Below are positions 43,974 through 45,493 of a stretch of 45,493 nucleotides of DNA, in pieces (the stretch's first letter is position 1; each line of letters opens with the position of its first letter). The DNA comes from an uncultured Clostridia bacterium. Its GTDB lineage: Bacteria; Bacillota; Clostridia; Oscillospirales; Acutalibacteraceae. Location of the stretch: the NCBI GenBank assembly GCA_904399395.1, contig CAJFPJ010000006.1, positions 1-45,493 on the forward strand. Reading direction: 5' to 3'. The notes below the pieces were generated by a model. It was given only the letters and a program-made list of their open reading frames with translations, did no database searches and was not told where the DNA came from. The position numbers and the translations under genes were made by a program.

Positions 43974-45361
43974 CGAATGGTACGATTCGCATACCGGAAT
44001 ATATTAAGGAAGTTCTTTCCCGTCTTCACAAATGGGGATATGAGGCCTATTCTGTTGGAGGATGTGTTCGTGATTCCCTTTTAGGCAAAGAACCCAGTGA
44101 TTGGGATATTGCTACCTCTGCCCTCCCAGATCAGATAAAGGAAGTATTTCACGGCTGCCGTACCCTTGAAACAGGGTTGAAGCACGGAACTCTGACAGTG
44201 TTTCCCCAGCCGGACGCTCCTTCCGTTGAGATTACTACTTTTCGGGTGGACGGAGAGTATGCGGATCACAGGCATCCAGAAAGAGTCACCTTCACCGGAA
44301 ATCTCCGGGAGGATTTGGCCCGGAGGGATTTTACCATAAATGCTATGGCACTGGGGGAAAATGGCCTGATCGACCTGTTTCATGGCTTTTCAGATCTGCA
44401 GAATAAGGTGATCCGATGTGTGGGAGAAGCGGATCGCCGGTTTGAAGAAGATGGTCTTCGCATTCTCAGAGCTCTTCGGTTTGCTGCTGTATTGGATTTT
44501 ACCATTGAGAAAGAAACGGCAAGAGCTATGGAACGGAAGCGTAGTCTTCTTCAATACATCGCACCGGAACGAATTTTTTCGGAATGGAAGAAGCTTCTGT
44601 GTGGCCAAAATGCAGTGGATGTGCTGCGGAAATATGTCGGCGTTGTGGCGGAAATTCTGCCTGAGCTTACTCCCATGTGTGGTTTTGAACAACACAGCGT
44701 TTATCATTGCTACGATGTGTGGGAACATTCCCTGCATGCCACGGAGCACACACCTTCCCTCTTTCCCCTAAGAATGGCGGCCCTTTTCCATGATGCAGGA
44801 AAGCCATATACATTTTTTAGAGCTGCCGATGGGACCGGCCATTTTTATGGCCATGCAAAAAAGAGTGCGGAAATAGCAGAAGAATTGCTTATTAGGCTTC
44901 GAGCGGACAGCGTTTCGAGAGAAAAAGTGGTGTTTTTAGTTGCTCGTCACGATCTTTCTCTTCCACCCGATGAAATTCTCTTAAAGAAGCGCCTTCGAAG
45001 GTTTGGAGAGGAGAATATTCGGGATCTTTTTGTGATACAGCGGGCTGACGCTTCCGCTTTGGCTGAACCGGGAAAAAAACTAAAAGAGCTGGATGCGGCA
45101 GAAGCTGTTTTTGAGAAGATTTTGGAAGAAGAGCAATGCTTCTCTCTGAGAAATATGAAAATTACAGGAAACGACCTGAAAGCATATATATCCCCGGGGC
45201 CGGAAATGGGAAGACTGCTCTCATTCCTCTTGGATAGTGTTATTGAGGGCACCTGTGAAAACAAAAAGGACGCACTGCTCTGTGAGGCTCAAAGGTGGTT
45301 TCAGAAACAGAAACGGTATATAGGTGAGAGCTCTATGGAGAAATCAGATGGAATGGAATAA
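43970..45361 (+). CDS. CCA-adding-type tRNA nucleotidyltransferase with HD domain
   Basis: The 463-residue protein belongs to class II polymerase-beta-type nucleotidyltransferases. GGCVRD (30-35) and the metal pair D44/D46 (SDWDIATS) form the catalytic head. RRDFTINAMA and the template motif EEDGLRILRALRFA follow. A C-terminal HD region with LFHDAGKP suggests phosphohydrolase activity. CCA tRNA nucleotidyltransferase is the likeliest role, although A-adding or PAP enzymes look similar. The tRNA genes in this window already encode CCA, so it would mainly repair ends. Confidence 0.88.
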   Translation: MTNGTIRIPEYIKEVLSRLHKWGYEAYSVGGCVRDSLLGKEPSDWDIATSALPDQIKEVFHGCRTLETGLKHGTLTVFPQPDAPSVEITTFRVDGEYADHRHPERVTFTGNLREDLARRDFTINAMALGENGLIDLFHGFSDLQNKVIRCVGEADRRFEEDGLRILRALRFAAVLDFTIEKETARAMERKRSLLQYIAPERIFSEWKKLLCGQNAVDVLRKYVGVVAEILPELTPMCGFEQHSVYHCYDVWEHSLHATEHTPSLFPLRMAALFHDAGKPYTFFRAADGTGHFYGHAKKSAEIAEELLIRLRADSVSREKVVFLVARHDLSLPPDEILLKKRLRRFGEENIRDLFVIQRADASALAEPGKKLKELDAAEAVFEKILEEEQCFSLRNMKITGNDLKAYISPGPEMGRLLSFLLDSVIEGTCENKKDALLCEAQRWFQKQKRYIGESSMEKSDGME

Positions 45362-45451
45362 CAACATGTTTTTTGAGTTAAAACAACGGGCTGAACATTT
45401 TTTATATTGCACTTGTCAAGAGAAAGTAGACAGTAAAAAGAATATTTATCA

Positions 45452-45486
45452 GAAGCCCCGTTCGGTTTTGAACTGACCGGGGCTTC
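45452..45486 (+). terminator. GC-rich hairpin at the right edge
   Basis: GAAGCCCCG and CGGGGCTTC (45452-45460 and 45478-45486) form a stable 9-bp stem 90 bp after the last stop codon. The window ends seven bases later, so the T-run, if any, cannot be judged. Confidence 0.5.
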
Positions 45487-45493
45487 TGTAACC

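Noticed and set aside
45411-45445. Possible insertion-sequence end after the last gene
   Set aside because: The TTGTCAAGAGAAAGTAGACA stretch looked IS-like, but there is no partner repeat within the window.

Overview
The window reads as chromosome of a spore-forming Clostridia-type Firmicute, probably an anaerobe. This rests on sporulation genes (cwlD, spoIIM next to xerD), purine-rich Shine-Dalgarno sites, sigma-A promoters close to TTGACA-N17-TATAAT, a tyrosine T-box, a lysine riboswitch, a flavodiiron oxygen/NO reductase and the Firmicute-type cluster dxs-tlyA-nadK-argR-recN. The exact genus cannot be read from the sequence.

Layout. 1-5.4 kb: tRNA-Gly and tRNA-Cys, cwlD, radA, a small Cys-rich gene on the opposite strand, and an adaptor/permease export pair without its ATPase. 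5.3-9.0 kb: a XerC-like recombinase behind a perfect operator-like palindrome, then on the minus strand spoIIM-xerD-DUF624 with a candidate sigma-E promoter. 9.2-12.7 kb (minus): tgt-yajC-TIGR04086 and a CPA2 antiporter. 13-19 kb: an HMA-domain metal-binding protein, enolase, a flavodiiron protein and a heavy-metal P-type ATPase. The first three of these share a GTTAG-N6-CTAAC palindrome just downstream of their promoters, and the ATPase has a CsoR-like G/C-tract inverted repeat. 18.9-22.9 kb (minus): a large DEAH helicase with a predicted transmembrane hairpin, and queA. 22.9-26.5 kb (plus): lysine riboswitch, asd, dapA, dapB and a free-standing ACT-domain protein. 26.5-27.2 kb: an internally deleted IS3-family element. 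27.2-32.3 kb (minus): a YfhO-family membrane protein, a GNAT acetyltransferase, and tyrS behind a T-box. 32.3-42.7 kb (minus): a compact, probably co-transcribed run of two M16 peptidases, lgt, folD, dxs, tlyA, nadK, argR and recN. 43-45.5 kb (plus): an alpha/beta hydrolase and a CCA-adding-type nucleotidyltransferase.

Most genes are housekeeping. I see no CRISPR array, no prophage and no clear multi-gene defence or biosynthetic system. The strongest candidates for new biology are the three-promoter GTTAG-N6-CTAAC regulon (13.1-15.2 kb), the membrane-anchored DEAH helicase (18.9-21.6 kb), the palindrome on the start of the XerC-like gene, and two unassigned structured leaders at 42.7-43.2 kb.

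All family assignments come from reading motifs in the sequence. No database or folding program was run.
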